From contig CAVSRW010000001.1 in NCBI GenBank assembly GCA_963730405.1, positions 248,001-312,000 on the forward strand: 64,000 nt of DNA. Reading direction: 5' to 3'. The DNA is from Gaiellasilicea sp963730405. Lineage in GTDB: Bacteria > Actinomycetota > Thermoleophilia > Gaiellales > Gaiellaceae. The translations under genes and the position numbers were made by a program. The notes beneath the pieces were generated by a model. The model did not search any database, was not told the origin of the DNA, and saw only the letters and a list, made by a program, of their open reading frames with translations. How positions within the stretch are numbered: the stretch's first letter is position 1; each line of letters begins with the position of its first letter. Of this stretch, positions 1 to 7,867 are shown in pieces.

Positions 1-746
1 GTGCCGTTCGAGAGCACCGCCTCGTTCCCGTCGTACGACTCGAGCGTCGTCGAGACGTGGATCTCGACGCCCCGCCCCGACAGCTCCCTCGCGGCGTAGT
101 CACCGAGCCGGCTGGGGATCTCGGAGAGGATCTTCGGCGCAGCGTCGACGAGCACCCAGCGCTGCGGCACGCCCCGGAGGCGCGGGTACCAGCGGAGCGC
201 GTCGTGCGTCAGGTCGGAGAGCTCGGCGAGCGCCTCGACGCCCGCGTAGCCGGCACCGACGAAGACGAAACCGAGGTGAGCCGCCGCGTCTCCCGACGCG
301 AGCTCTGCGTCGGCGGCCTCGAGCTCGCGCAGCACCCGGTTGCGCAGGTGGATCGCGTCGGTGAGGTCCTTGAAGCCGAGGCCGTGCTCGGCGAGCCCGG
401 GCACCGGAAACGTGCGCGGCACGGCTCCAAGCGCCAGCACGAGCTGGTCGTAGTGGATCTCGAAGGCGCCCGCGTCGGGTGTCTCGACGCTCGCCGACCG
501 CGCCGCCTCGTCGATCGCGGTGACGCGGCCGAGCACGAGCTCCGCGTGCGGGCACATCTGCCGCAGCGGCACGACCGTGTGGCGGGGCTCGAGCGTCCCC
601 GACGCCGCCTCGGGGAGCATCGGCGTGTAGAGCATGAAGTTCTCGGGGTTGACGATCGTCGCTCCCCGCCTGCCGAGCAGGCGGGCGACATAGCCGCCCG
701 CGAAGCCGCCGCCGACGACGAGTACCCCACCGCGCGCCTCACGCAT
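1..746 (-). CDS. ndh: Type II NADH dehydrogenase / FAD-dependent pyridine nucleotide oxidoreductase (3' end cut by window edge)
   Basis: A reading frame of 248 codons enters from the left edge and starts at ATG 746. The N-terminus carries a Rossmann dinucleotide motif (VVGGGFAGG), and a second one (FVGAGYAG) lies near residue 158, the two-nucleotide-binding layout of NDH-2 family enzymes that pass electrons from NADH via FAD to quinone at the inner membrane face. The C-terminal membrane-anchoring part is outside the window, so family members of other function (for example sulfide:quinone oxidoreductase) are not fully excluded. A weak -10 (GAGAAT) sits 6 nt before the ATG. It is divergent from cysP and shares 102 bp of upstream DNA with it. 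Confidence 0.8.
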   Translation of the reverse strand, partial: MREARGGVLVVGGGFAGGYVARLLGRRGATIVNPENFMLYTPMLPEAASGTLEPRHTVVPLRQMCPHAELVLGRVTAIDEAARSASVETPDAGAFEIHYDQLVLALGAVPRTFPVPGLAEHGLGFKDLTDAIHLRNRVLRELEAADAELASGDAAAHLGFVFVGAGYAGVEALAELSDLTHDALRWYPRLRGVPQRWVLVDAAPKILSEIPSRLGDYAARELSGRGVEIHVSTTLESYDGNEAVLSNG

Positions 747-772
747 CCGACGATTCTCGCAGCAACGGTTGT

Positions 773-801
773 GAATTGACAAAGCTTATTCCTGTCATTA
801 G
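773..801 (+). promoter_or_regulatory. Promoter/operator-like element before cysP (copy 1)
   Basis: The element reads GAATTGAC, three bases, GCTTAT, seven bases, ATTAG. The same arrangement occurs at 1852-1880 before cysT, 20 of 29 positions identical without gaps. TTGACA (776-781) fits a -35, and a TAGAAC (799-804) 17 bp later fits a weak -10. In this copy TGACA (777-781) and TGTCA (793-797) form an inverted repeat. Promoter plus overlapping operator is an inference; the duplication is what the sequence shows. Confidence 0.55.
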
Positions 802-848
802 AACTCCGAATCTCAAGTAAATCGGTAGACAAGCTCGAAAGGATGCTC

Positions 849-1844
849 ATGCGCCGGAGACTCATGGTTCTCGCTCTCCTCGCGGCTGCGGTCGTCTCGT
901 CCGTCGCCGCCGCCTCGACCAAGGACATCAGGCTCTCGCTCGTCGCCTACTCGACGCCGCGCGAGGCCTACAACCAGCTGATCCCCGAGTTCCAGAAGAC
1001 GCAGGCCGGCGACGGCGTCGGCTTCAGCCAGTCCTACGCGGCGTCGGGCGACCAGACGCGTGCAGTCAAGGCGGGACTGAAAGCGGACATCGTCGCGCTG
1101 TCTCTCGCTCCGGACGTCGACGAGCTCGTCGAGGCGGGTCTCGTCGATGCGAACTGGAAGCGGCAGTCCTACCGCGGCATGGTCACCAACTCGCTCGTCG
1201 TCTTCGTCGTCCGCGACGGCAACCCGAAGAAGATCCGTGGCTGGAACGACCTGATCCGGCCGGGCGTCCAGGTGGTCACGCCCAATCCGTTCACCTCCGG
1301 CGGCGCGCGCTGGAACGTCATGGCGGCCTACGGCGCGCAGCGGAAGCTCGGCAAGACCGACAAGCAGGCGCAGGACTACCTCCTGAAGCTGTTCAAGAAC
1401 GTCGTCTCGCAGGACAAGAGCGCTCGCGACTCGCTGCAGACGTTCAACGCGGGCCGCGGCGACGTCCTGCTGGCGTACGAGAACGAAGCCCTGTTCGCAC
1501 AGTCGCGGGGCCAGAAGCTGCCGTTCGTGATCCCGCGCTCGACGATCCTGATCGAGAACCCGATCGCGGTCCTGAAGACGAGTGACCACAAGCCGGAGGC
1601 GAACGCGTTCCTCCGCTTCCTGCGCACGCCGGCCGCCCAGCGCACCTTCGCCGAGCACGGGTATCGGCCCGTGAACAAGGCGGTCGCCCGCGAGTTCACG
1701 AAGAAGTTCCCCGCGAGGCCCGGTCAATTCACGATCGAGCAGCTCGGGCTCGGCGGCTGGGATCGCGTCCAGAAGCGGTTCTTCGACCCCCGCACGGGCG
1801 TGATGGCGCGGATCGAACGGCAGGTCGGGGGCGTCACGGGCTAA
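849..1844 (+). CDS. cysP: Sulfate/thiosulfate ABC transporter, periplasmic/lipid-anchored substrate-binding protein
   Basis: Binds sulfate or thiosulfate outside the membrane and hands it to the CysTWA importer. The protein (331 aa from ATG 849) has a hydrophobic signal peptide (LMVLALLAAAVVSS) ending near residue 25, followed by the typical Sbp/CysP fold sequence, including SQSYAASGDQTRAV, the LIRPG stretch and LAYENEAL. Length is normal for the family. ATG 849 is preferred over the in-frame ATG 843 because the GAAAGG ribosome-binding site (837-842) would abut the latter. It is first in cysP-cysT-cysW-cysA; sulfate versus thiosulfate cannot be told from sequence. Confidence 0.93.
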   Translation: MRRRLMVLALLAAAVVSSVAAASTKDIRLSLVAYSTPREAYNQLIPEFQKTQAGDGVGFSQSYAASGDQTRAVKAGLKADIVALSLAPDVDELVEAGLVDANWKRQSYRGMVTNSLVVFVVRDGNPKKIRGWNDLIRPGVQVVTPNPFTSGGARWNVMAAYGAQRKLGKTDKQAQDYLLKLFKNVVSQDKSARDSLQTFNAGRGDVLLAYENEALFAQSRGQKLPFVIPRSTILIENPIAVLKTSDHKPEANAFLRFLRTPAAQRTFAEHGYRPVNKAVAREFTKKFPARPGQFTIEQLGLGGWDRVQKRFFDPRTGVMARIERQVGGVTG

Positions 1845-1851
1845 CCTTCTC

Positions 1852-1880
1852 GAATTGACGGCGCTTATGCTGTCGATTAG
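1852..1880 (+). promoter_or_regulatory. Promoter/operator-like element before cysT (copy 2)
   Basis: Second copy of the GAATTGAC-N3-GCTTAT-N7-ATTAG element found at 773-801, with the same total length and spacing. It lies in the 50-bp gap between cysP and cysT, so the permease/ATPase genes probably have their own start of transcription under the same control as cysP. ATTAG ends only 14 nt before the cysT ATG, which would leave a very short 5' leader. Confidence 0.5.
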
Positions 1881-1894
1881 CTTTGCCTATTCGT

Positions 1895-2725
1895 ATGAGC
1901 ACCGTCGACGTCGCCTCCAGACCGGTCAAGCTGCAGAGCGAGAGGGCCACCACGGCCCTCTCGCTCGGTCTCGTCACCACGTATCTGTCGCTGATCGTCG
2001 GGCTCCCGATCGCCGCGCTGATCTTCGAGTCGCTGAACGGAGGCTGGGAAGGGTTCTGGGAGGTGGTCACGAGCCCGGAGGCGATCGCGGCGCTGAAGCT
2101 CACGCTCTCGACGTCGATCGCGGTCGCCCTGATCAACGCCGTCCTCGGCACGGTCACGGCCTGGGTGCTCGTGCGCGACTCGTTCCGGGGGAAGTCGCTC
2201 GTGAACGCGATCATCGACCTCCCGTTCGCGCTGCCGACGATCGTCGCCGGGCTGACGCTGCTCGCGCTCTACGGGCCTCAGTCGCCGATCGGGATCAACG
2301 TCGCGTTCACGACGACGTCGATCGTGCTGGCGATGCTCTTCGTCACGCTGCCGTTCGTCGTCCGGACGGTGCAACCCGTGCTGATCGAGCTGGACGAGGA
2401 GATGGAGCAGGCGGCGAAGTCGCTCGGAGCGAGCAACTGGCAGACCTTCCGCCGGGTGGTCTTCCCGAACGTGCTCCCGGGCATCCTCTCCGGCGTCGCG
2501 CTCGCGTTCGCGAAGGCGGTCGGCGAGTTCGGCTCGCTCGTGATCATCACGGGGAACCTGCCCTACAAGACGCAGGTCTCCTCGGTCTTCATCTTCAGCC
2601 GGATCGAGAGCGGCGATCGTGCCGGTGCTGCTGCGGTTGCGGTCGTCCTGCTCGCGATCTCGTTCGGGCTCCTGCTCTCGATCGGCGCCATCCGCCACTT
2701 TGCGGTGAGGCACGACCGTGACTAG
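1895..2725 (+). CDS. cysT: Sulfate ABC transporter permease CysT
   Basis: Inner-membrane channel subunit, 276 aa, with about six hydrophobic segments (first at LGLVTTYLSLIVGLPIAAL). The ABC permease EAA loop is visible as EEMEQAAKSLGASNWQTF around residue 165, the contact to the ATPase, followed by GEFGSLVII, typical of CysT/CysU. ATG 1895 was chosen over an upstream ATG at 1883 because it starts directly after the conserved promoter-like element. It overlaps cysW by 8 bp, implying coupled translation. Confidence 0.94.
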   Translation: MSTVDVASRPVKLQSERATTALSLGLVTTYLSLIVGLPIAALIFESLNGGWEGFWEVVTSPEAIAALKLTLSTSIAVALINAVLGTVTAWVLVRDSFRGKSLVNAIIDLPFALPTIVAGLTLLALYGPQSPIGINVAFTTTSIVLAMLFVTLPFVVRTVQPVLIELDEEMEQAAKSLGASNWQTFRRVVFPNVLPGILSGVALAFAKAVGEFGSLVIITGNLPYKTQVSSVFIFSRIESGDRAGAAAVAVVLLAISFGLLLSIGAIRHFAVRHDRD

Positions 2726-3518
2726 GGTCGTGCGCAAGTTCGGCCTCCGCTCGATCGCCTTCGGCTATCTGGGCGTGATCCTCGTCGGCCCGCTCGCGCT
2801 CGTCTTCTACCGGACGTTCGAGGACGGCTTCGGGCCCGCGTGGGACGCGCTCTCGACGCCGGAGACCGTGAACGCGTTCAAGCTGACATTGATCATCACG
2901 GCGATCGCCGTGCCCCTGAACACGATCTTCGGGATCGCCTGCGGGCTCGCGATCGTGCGCCGGCGCTTCCGGGGCAAGGGCATCGTGAACGCCTTCGTCG
3001 ACCTGCCGCTCGCGCTCTCGCCGGTGGTCGTCGGCCTCTCGCTCTTCCTGCTCTACGGCCGCGACGGCTGGTTCGGCTGGCTCGGCGACCACGGGATCCA
3101 GATCCTCTTCTCGCTCCCCGCGATGGTGATCGCGACGATCTTCGTCTCGCTGCCGTTCGTCGCCCGCGAGGTGATCCCGACCCTGCGCGAGATCGGGGAC
3201 GAGCAGGAGCAGGCGGCCAGCACGCTCGGGGCCAACGGCTGGCAGACGTTCTGGCGGATCACGCTGCCCGCGATCCGCTGGGCGGTGATCTACGGCGTCA
3301 TCCTCACGACGGCGCGCTGCCTCGGCGAGTACGGCGCCGTCGCCGTCGTCTCCGGCCGCCTGCAGGGCGAGACGGAGACCGCAACGCTTCGCGTCGAGGA
3401 GCGCTACGAGTCGTTCGACCTCGCCGGCGCGTACGCGATCTCGATCGTGCTTGCCCTCATCGCCGTGCTCGTGCTCGTTGCCATGACCGTGATCAGACCC
3501 AAGGAGGAAGCGGCCTGA
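2718..3518 (+). CDS. cysW: Sulfate ABC transporter permease CysW
   Basis: Second membrane subunit (266 aa; GTG start at 2718 inside the cysT 3' end). It is homologous to CysT along its length: the EAA loop is EQEQAASTLGANGWQTF near residue 160, and GEYGAVAVVSG follows, where the EYGAV variant is typical of CysW. About six membrane segments are seen. The stop overlaps the cysA start by one base (TGATG), and an AAGGAGG site for cysA lies within its last codons. Confidence 0.94.
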   Translation: MTRVVRKFGLRSIAFGYLGVILVGPLALVFYRTFEDGFGPAWDALSTPETVNAFKLTLIITAIAVPLNTIFGIACGLAIVRRRFRGKGIVNAFVDLPLALSPVVVGLSLFLLYGRDGWFGWLGDHGIQILFSLPAMVIATIFVSLPFVAREVIPTLREIGDEQEQAASTLGANGWQTFWRITLPAIRWAVIYGVILTTARCLGEYGAVAVVSGRLQGETETATLRVEERYESFDLAGAYAISIVLALIAVLVLVAMTVIRPKEEAA

Positions 3519-4471
3519 TGAGCATCGTCGCCACCGGGATCTCGAAGCGCTTCGGCGACTTCGTCGCGCTCGACAACGTCTCGCTGGAGGTGCCGACCGG
3601 CTCCCTGACCGCGCTGCTCGGCCCGAGCGGCAGCGGCAAGTCGACGCTCCTGCGCGTGATCGCCGGGCTCGAGACGCCGGACACCGGCGAGATCGTGATC
3701 TCCGGCGAGGACGCCACTGCGCTCGCGCCGCAGAAGCGGGGCGTCGGCTTCGTCTTCCAGCACTACGCCGCCTTCAAGCACATGACCGTCGGGAACAACG
3801 TCGCCTTCGGGCTGACGATCCGGAAGCGGCCCAAGGCGGAGATCCGCGAGCGTGTCGACCAACTGCTCGAGCTCGTCCAGCTGCAGCAGTTCGGGCACCG
3901 CTACCCCGCCCAGCTCTCGGGCGGCCAGCGGCAGCGGATGGCGCTCGCCCGCGCGCTCGCCGTCGAGCCGGAGGTGCTCCTCCTCGACGAGCCGTTCGGT
4001 GCCCTCGACGCGCGCGTCCGCGCCGAGCTGCGCGAATGGCTGCGCCGCCTGCACGAGGAGGTCCACGTGACGACCGTCTTCGTCACCCACGACCAGGAGG
4101 AGGCGATGGAGGTCGCCGACCAGATCGCGGTGATGAACCACGGTGTGATCGAGCAGGTCGGCGGCCCGCGCGAGCTCTACGAGGAGCCGGCGAGCGAGTT
4201 CGTGATGAGCTTCGTCGGCCCGACCACGCGTGTCGGCGAGACGTGGGTGCGGCCGCACGACCTCGAGATCCTGCTCGGCCCGGCCGAGGATGCGGCAGAG
4301 GCGATGATCGAGCGGATCGTCCACCTCGGCTTCGAGGTGCGCGTCGAGCTCGTCCGCGCCGACCGCGAGAAGGTCTGGGCGCAGCTGACGCGCGACCAGT
4401 GCGAGGAGCTCGAGCTCGCGGACGGCCAGATCGTCTACGTCCGCGCGGCGCAGGAACGCGTCTTCGCCTAG
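3518..4471 (+). CDS. cysA: Sulfate ABC transporter ATP-binding protein CysA
   Basis: Cytoplasmic ATPase that powers sulfate uptake (317 aa). Walker A GPSGSGKST lies at residues 35-43, the Q-loop in FVFQHYAAFKHM, the ABC signature LSGGQRQRMALARAL, Walker B LLLDEPFGALD and the switch histidine in VFVTHD. The C-terminal ~80 residues form the short regulatory (TOBE-like) domain containing RPHDLEIL. AAGGAGGAAG at 3501-3510 is a strong ribosome-binding site. Its stop codon shares CTAG (4468-4471) with the convergent Rrf2 regulator gene. Confidence 0.95.
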   Translation: MSIVATGISKRFGDFVALDNVSLEVPTGSLTALLGPSGSGKSTLLRVIAGLETPDTGEIVISGEDATALAPQKRGVGFVFQHYAAFKHMTVGNNVAFGLTIRKRPKAEIRERVDQLLELVQLQQFGHRYPAQLSGGQRQRMALARALAVEPEVLLLDEPFGALDARVRAELREWLRRLHEEVHVTTVFVTHDQEEAMEVADQIAVMNHGVIEQVGGPRELYEEPASEFVMSFVGPTTRVGETWVRPHDLEILLGPAEDAAEAMIERIVHLGFEVRVELVRADREKVWAQLTRDQCEELELADGQIVYVRAAQERVFA

Positions 4472-4474
4472 GCG
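4465..4474. terminator. Palindrome around the shared cysA/rrf2 stop codons
   Basis: CGCCTAGGCG is a perfect 10-bp palindrome centred on the CTAG shared by both stops. Both proteins end in Ala, which by itself makes GCC-TAG-GC symmetric, so a terminator role is uncertain. Confidence 0.25.
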
Positions 4475-4875
4475 CGGCTGCGCTCGACGAGGTCGGCCAG
4501 GGACGTTTCCTCGAGCACGCCGCGCATGCTTGCCCGCAGCTCGATCCAGACGTCGCGGAGCCCCGTCGCGGCGCCGGTGTACGCCGCGTCCTCCGGGCGC
4601 GCGCCGCGCACGGTCGCGATCGGCCCTTCGACCGCGCGGATCACGTCGGCGAGGCTGACGTCGGCGGCCGGCTTCGCGAGCCGGTAGCCGCCCTCTGCGC
4701 CGCGCTGGCTCCCGACGATCTCGGCCCGCCGGAGCTCGAGGAGGATGTTCTCGAGGAACTTGAGCGGGATCTCCTGCGCCGTCGCGAGCCGCTCCGCCTT
4801 GACGTAGCCGGGCGGGGACGCTGCCAGCTCGGTCAGCGCACGCAGCGCGTAATCCACCTTCGCCGAGACGCGCAT
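4468..4875 (-). CDS. Rrf2-family transcriptional regulator without Fe-S cysteines (CymR-like)
   Basis: A 135-aa winged-helix repressor: MRVSAKVDYALRAL at the N-terminus, the recognition region QEIPLKFLENILLELRRA, then the wing GSQRGAEGGYRLAKP are diagnostic of Rrf2. It has no cysteine at all, so it cannot hold the [2Fe-2S] cluster of IscR/NsrR/RirA and resembles the cysteine-metabolism regulator CymR. It ends the operon with the homocysteine methyltransferase and faces the sulfate importer tail to tail, so control of sulfur uptake genes through the paired elements at 773 and 1852 is an attractive inference. ATG 4875 gives the standard N-terminus. Confidence 0.88.
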   Translation of the reverse strand: MRVSAKVDYALRALTELAASPPGYVKAERLATAQEIPLKFLENILLELRRAEIVGSQRGAEGGYRLAKPAADVSLADVIRAVEGPIATVRGARPEDAAYTGAATGLRDVWIELRASMRGVLEETSLADLVERSRA

Positions 4876-4886
4876 CGTGTGATTCT

Positions 4887-5837
4887 CTACGCGCGCGCCG
4901 GTGACTCGGCAAGCCAGGCGTCGCAGATCGCGTCGACGTGGCGGTGGTCGGTGCCACAGCAGCCGCCCAGCACGTTCACGTTCGGGAGCAGCGCCTGGAG
5001 CCTCGCATGTCGCGCGGCCAGGTCGGCCGGATCGCCCTCGTCGAGCTCCTCGGCCTCGTCGAGCTCGGCGTGGCTCTTCGTCGACGCGTTCGTCCGCAGC
5101 CCGCCCACGCGCTGCACCCACGGCTCGCCGCCCGACACCGCGCTCTCGAAGTGCGTCGGGTGGGCGCAGTTGATCATGTAGTAGGCGGGCGCCCCGTCCG
5201 TTGCGTCGTCGACCTGGGCGATCGCGCCGCCGAGCGCCTGGCCGCTCGGCAGCCGCCCGTCCGTCTCGAGCGTGAACGAGATCACGACCGGGAGCCCCGC
5301 CGCCGCGGCTGCCCGGGTGGCGCCGGTCGCCTCCTCCGCGTAGGTCATCGTGATCGCCGTGACCATGTCTGCGGCGGTGTCGGCGAAGGTTCCGATCTGG
5401 ACCCGGTGATACCGCTCGGCCTCGTCGGCAGTGAGCATGGTGTCGGGCGCGTAGCCGTCGCCCTCCGGGCCGACGCAGCCGCTGATCACGATCGGCGCCT
5501 GGCCCTGGTACTCGGCGCGCAGCTCCTCCATCAGGGCGATCGCCTTCCGGTTGAGCGCGTCGAGCTCCTCGTTCGAGTAGCCGAGCTTCGCCGCCCAGCC
5601 CGGGCTGGCGCGCCAGGTCGGGCTTTCGAGCACGAGGCCGACGCCGCGGTCGCGGGCCGCGATCGCGTAGGGCGCGTAGTAGAGCCGCAGCTGCTCGGTC
5701 CCCTCGTCGTCCTTGAGCAGGTCGAACGCCGCGAACAGCGGCAGCTCGAGCCCGTGGTGGAAGATCAGCGTCGTCTCGATGCCGCCGTCGGTCAGGAAGA
5801 CGCCGCCGTCGAGCTGGGGCAGGCGCTTGCGGTACAC
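4887..5837 (-). CDS. Homocysteine S-methyltransferase family protein
   Basis: Zinc-dependent methyl transfer to homocysteine to form methionine, probably from S-methylmethionine or a similar donor (MmuM-like). The 316-aa protein begins with LTDGGIETTL, carries NCAHP near residue 222 and the zinc-binding GGCCGTDHRHV near the C-terminus, which with the upstream cysteine supplies three Cys ligands. No cobalamin domain is present, unlike MetH. The GTG start at 5837 lies one base after the sigma-factor stop, so it is co-transcribed with it; the Rrf2 gene follows after 11 bp. Confidence 0.88.
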   Translation of the reverse strand: MYRKRLPQLDGGVFLTDGGIETTLIFHHGLELPLFAAFDLLKDDEGTEQLRLYYAPYAIAARDRGVGLVLESPTWRASPGWAAKLGYSNEELDALNRKAIALMEELRAEYQGQAPIVISGCVGPEGDGYAPDTMLTADEAERYHRVQIGTFADTAADMVTAITMTYAEEATGATRAAAAAGLPVVISFTLETDGRLPSGQALGGAIAQVDDATDGAPAYYMINCAHPTHFESAVSGGEPWVQRVGGLRTNASTKSHAELDEAEELDEGDPADLAARHARLQALLPNVNVLGGCCGTDHRHVDAICDAWLAESPARA

Positions 5838-5838
5838 G

Positions 5839-7053
5839 TCACGAACGTACCACCTCGGCGAGGCGTCGTTCCAGGAACGCCCGGTCGCCGGCGTTCATCT
5901 CCAGGGCGAGCGCGTCGCGGTAGGCGGCAGCGGCCTCTTCCCGCCGTTCGAGGCGGCGGAGGAGGTCGGCGCGGGCGGCGTAGAGGAGGTGGTACCCGGG
6001 CAGGTCGATCCGCTCCATCAGCTCGAGCCCGAACTCCGGCCCGTGCGCCATCGCGACCGCGACGGCGCGGTTCAGCTCGACGATCGGAGTCGGCTCGATC
6101 CGCGCCAGCTCGTCGTAGAGCGCAGCGATCTGCGGCCAGTCGGTGGTCTCCTCCAGATGCAGCGCCGCGATCGCCGCCTGGAGCTGGTAGCTGCCCGGAC
6201 TGCGGTGCGCGAGCGCGCGGTCGAGCATCCGGGTCCCCTCGTCGATGCGGGCGCTGTTCCAGCGGCTGCGGTCCTGATCGGCGAGCAGCACGATCTCGCC
6301 GTCGTGTCCGATCCGGGCCTCGCGCCGTGCATCGTGAAGGAGCATCAGCGCCAGCAGGCCGAGCGCCTCCGGTTCATCGGGCATGAGGACGGCGAGCAGC
6401 TTCGCCAGGCGGATCGCCTCGTCGCAGAGGTCGTCCCGGACGGCGTCGCCGCCGCCGCTGGCCGAGTAGCCCTCGTTGAAGACGAGGTACAGGACGGCGA
6501 GCACCGAGCGCAGCCGCTCGGGCAGGAGATGGTCCGGAGGGACGCGGAACGGGATGCCGGCATCGCGGATCTTCCGCTTCGCCCGGACGAGCCGCTGCGC
6601 CATCGCCGGCTCGGCGACGAGGAATGCGTGGGCGATCTCCGCGGTGGTCAGGCCCGCGACCTCGCGCAGCGTCAGCGCGACCCGCGACTCGGCTGCGAGC
6701 GCTGGATGGCAGCACGTGAAGACGAGCGCCAGGCGGTCGTCGGGGATCGGGCTCACATCGTCCTCGTCGGCGGGCAGCGTCTCGAGCCGTGCGAGCAGCT
6801 CGGCCTTCCGCTTGAAGGTCTGCTCGCGGCGCAGCCTGTCGATCGCGCGGTTGCGTGCGGCCGTGATGATCCAGGCGCCGGGATTGGCCGGCGTGCCGCT
6901 CCGCGGCCAGCGCTCGATCGCGATCGTGAACGCGTCCTGCACCGCGTCCTCGGCGAGCTGGATGTCGCCGAGGACGCGGGTGAGAGCTGCGACGGCACGG
7001 CCCCACTCCTCACGGAAGATCCGGCCGACATCGCTCACGCCCCTGGCCGCCAC
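5839..7053 (-). CDS. ECF sigma factor of the ECF42 type with C-terminal TPR-like extension
   Basis: RNA polymerase sigma factor of 404 aa. Residues 1-80 hold region 2 (DIQLAEDAVQDAFTIAIERWP, then NRAIDRLRR), residues ~110-170 region 4 (LTLREVAGLTTAEIAHAFLV, QRLVRAKRKI), followed by the ~220-aa DUF6596/TPR-like extension with LYLVFNEGYSAS and an ELNRAVAVAM stretch. This long extension and the two adjacent DGPF proteins define group ECF42, which in published work works without a classical anti-sigma factor. The start is GTG 7053. The promoter upstream of the operon (7815-7841) fits the group's reported target sequence, so autoregulation is likely. Confidence 0.92.
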   Translation of the reverse strand: MAARGVSDVGRIFREEWGRAVAALTRVLGDIQLAEDAVQDAFTIAIERWPRSGTPANPGAWIITAARNRAIDRLRREQTFKRKAELLARLETLPADEDDVSPIPDDRLALVFTCCHPALAAESRVALTLREVAGLTTAEIAHAFLVAEPAMAQRLVRAKRKIRDAGIPFRVPPDHLLPERLRSVLAVLYLVFNEGYSASGGGDAVRDDLCDEAIRLAKLLAVLMPDEPEALGLLALMLLHDARREARIGHDGEIVLLADQDRSRWNSARIDEGTRMLDRALAHRSPGSYQLQAAIAALHLEETTDWPQIAALYDELARIEPTPIVELNRAVAVAMAHGPEFGLELMERIDLPGYHLLYAARADLLRRLERREEAAAAYRDALALEMNAGDRAFLERRLAEVVRS

Positions 7054-7063
7054 GTGAGCAGGG

Positions 7064-7432
7064 TCAATGCTCGATGACCGGCCTCAGCTCGACGGAGGCC
7101 CGGAAGACGACTGGGATCCGCGCCGCGATCGCGATCGCCGCGTCGAGGTCGTCGGCCTCGATCTCCATCACGCCGCCGATCAGCTCCTTCGTCTCGGCGA
7201 ACGGCCCGTCGCTGACGAGCGTCTCGCCGCCCCGGACGCGGACGGTCTTGGCGGTCGTCGGGCTGTCGAGCTCGAAGCCGTCGCCGAGCGCGCCGGTCGG
7301 GGCGAGCTCGCCGAAGAGCGCCTCCCACTTCGGCACCTCCTCCGCGCGGGCGGCGGCGGCATCCTCCGGCGACATGGCCGCCCAGGCCGCGACGTCTTCG
7401 GCGTTGTTCGTGAGCAGCGCTGCGTACTTCAC
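7064..7432 (-). CDS. YCII/DGPF-domain protein, ECF42 partner (second copy)
   Basis: A 122-aa ferredoxin-like fold protein of the YCII family. The DGPF motif (VSDGPFAETKE) lies near residue 74, followed by IGGVMEIEADDLDAAI. DGPF proteins are the conserved neighbours of ECF42 sigma factors, but their activity is not known. The GTG start (7430-7432) overlaps the stop of the preceding DGPF gene (GTGA), with GGAGGTGGG just upstream. It is about 40 percent similar by eye to its neighbour, suggesting a tandem duplication. Confidence 0.88.
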   Translation of the reverse strand: MKYAALLTNNAEDVAAWAAMSPEDAAAARAEEVPKWEALFGELAPTGALGDGFELDSPTTAKTVRVRGGETLVSDGPFAETKELIGGVMEIEADDLDAAIAIAARIPVVFRASVELRPVIEH

Positions 7433-7779
7433 GACTGCCCACCTCCGTCCACGTAGACCGGCCGGACCTCGATCGCGCCGTGCCGCGCGGCCGGGATCTT
7501 CGCCGCCCAGGTGCACGCTTCGTCGATCGAGTCGCACTCGAAGACGTAGTAGCCGCCGAGAGCCTCCTTCAGCTCGGCGAAGGGCCCGTCGGTGACGAGC
7601 GTCTCGTCCCCGCGGACGCGGACCGTGGTCGCGGTCGCGATCGAGTCGAGCTCGTGCCCGCCCTTCGTCACGTCCGCCTGCGAGAGCGCCATGTACTCGC
7701 CCATCTCCCGCTCGCGCTGCTCCGGCGACAGACCGGCCCACCGGCTCTCGTCCCCGTAGATCAGTGCCAGGTACTGCAT
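7429..7779 (-). CDS. YCII/DGPF-domain protein, ECF42 partner (first copy)
   Basis: First gene of the five-gene operon. The 116-aa protein starts MQYLALIYGDE and shows VTDGPFAELKEALGGYYVFE, the DGPF signature. The family is linked in the literature to ECF42 sigma factors of actinobacteria. ATG 7779 has a strong GAGGAGG site just upstream. The putative ECF42-type promoter lies 36-62 bp before the ATG, leaving a leader of about 30 nt. Confidence 0.9.
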   Translation of the reverse strand: MQYLALIYGDESRWAGLSPEQREREMGEYMALSQADVTKGGHELDSIATATTVRVRGDETLVTDGPFAELKEALGGYYVFECDSIDEACTWAAKIPAARHGAIEVRPVYVDGGGQS

Positions 7780-7814
7780 TCGTGCCTCCTCTCGGACTTC
7801 GATTTCATCACGGA

Positions 7815-7841
7815 GACGAACGAGGTGTCGCCGAATCGACA
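7815..7841 (-). promoter_or_regulatory. Putative ECF42-dependent promoter of the DGPF-sigma operon
   Basis: On the minus strand TGTCGA (7841-7836) is followed after exactly 17 bp by CGTC (7818-7815). From memory of work on Streptomyces ECF42, the reported target has TGTCGA at -35 and CGA/TC at -10, so this fits. Transcription would start near 7808, about 29 nt before the first DGPF ATG. This predicts positive autoregulation of the sigma factor. Confidence 0.65.
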
Positions 7842-7867
7842 GGGGGAGTGAACATCCACCTCGTCGG

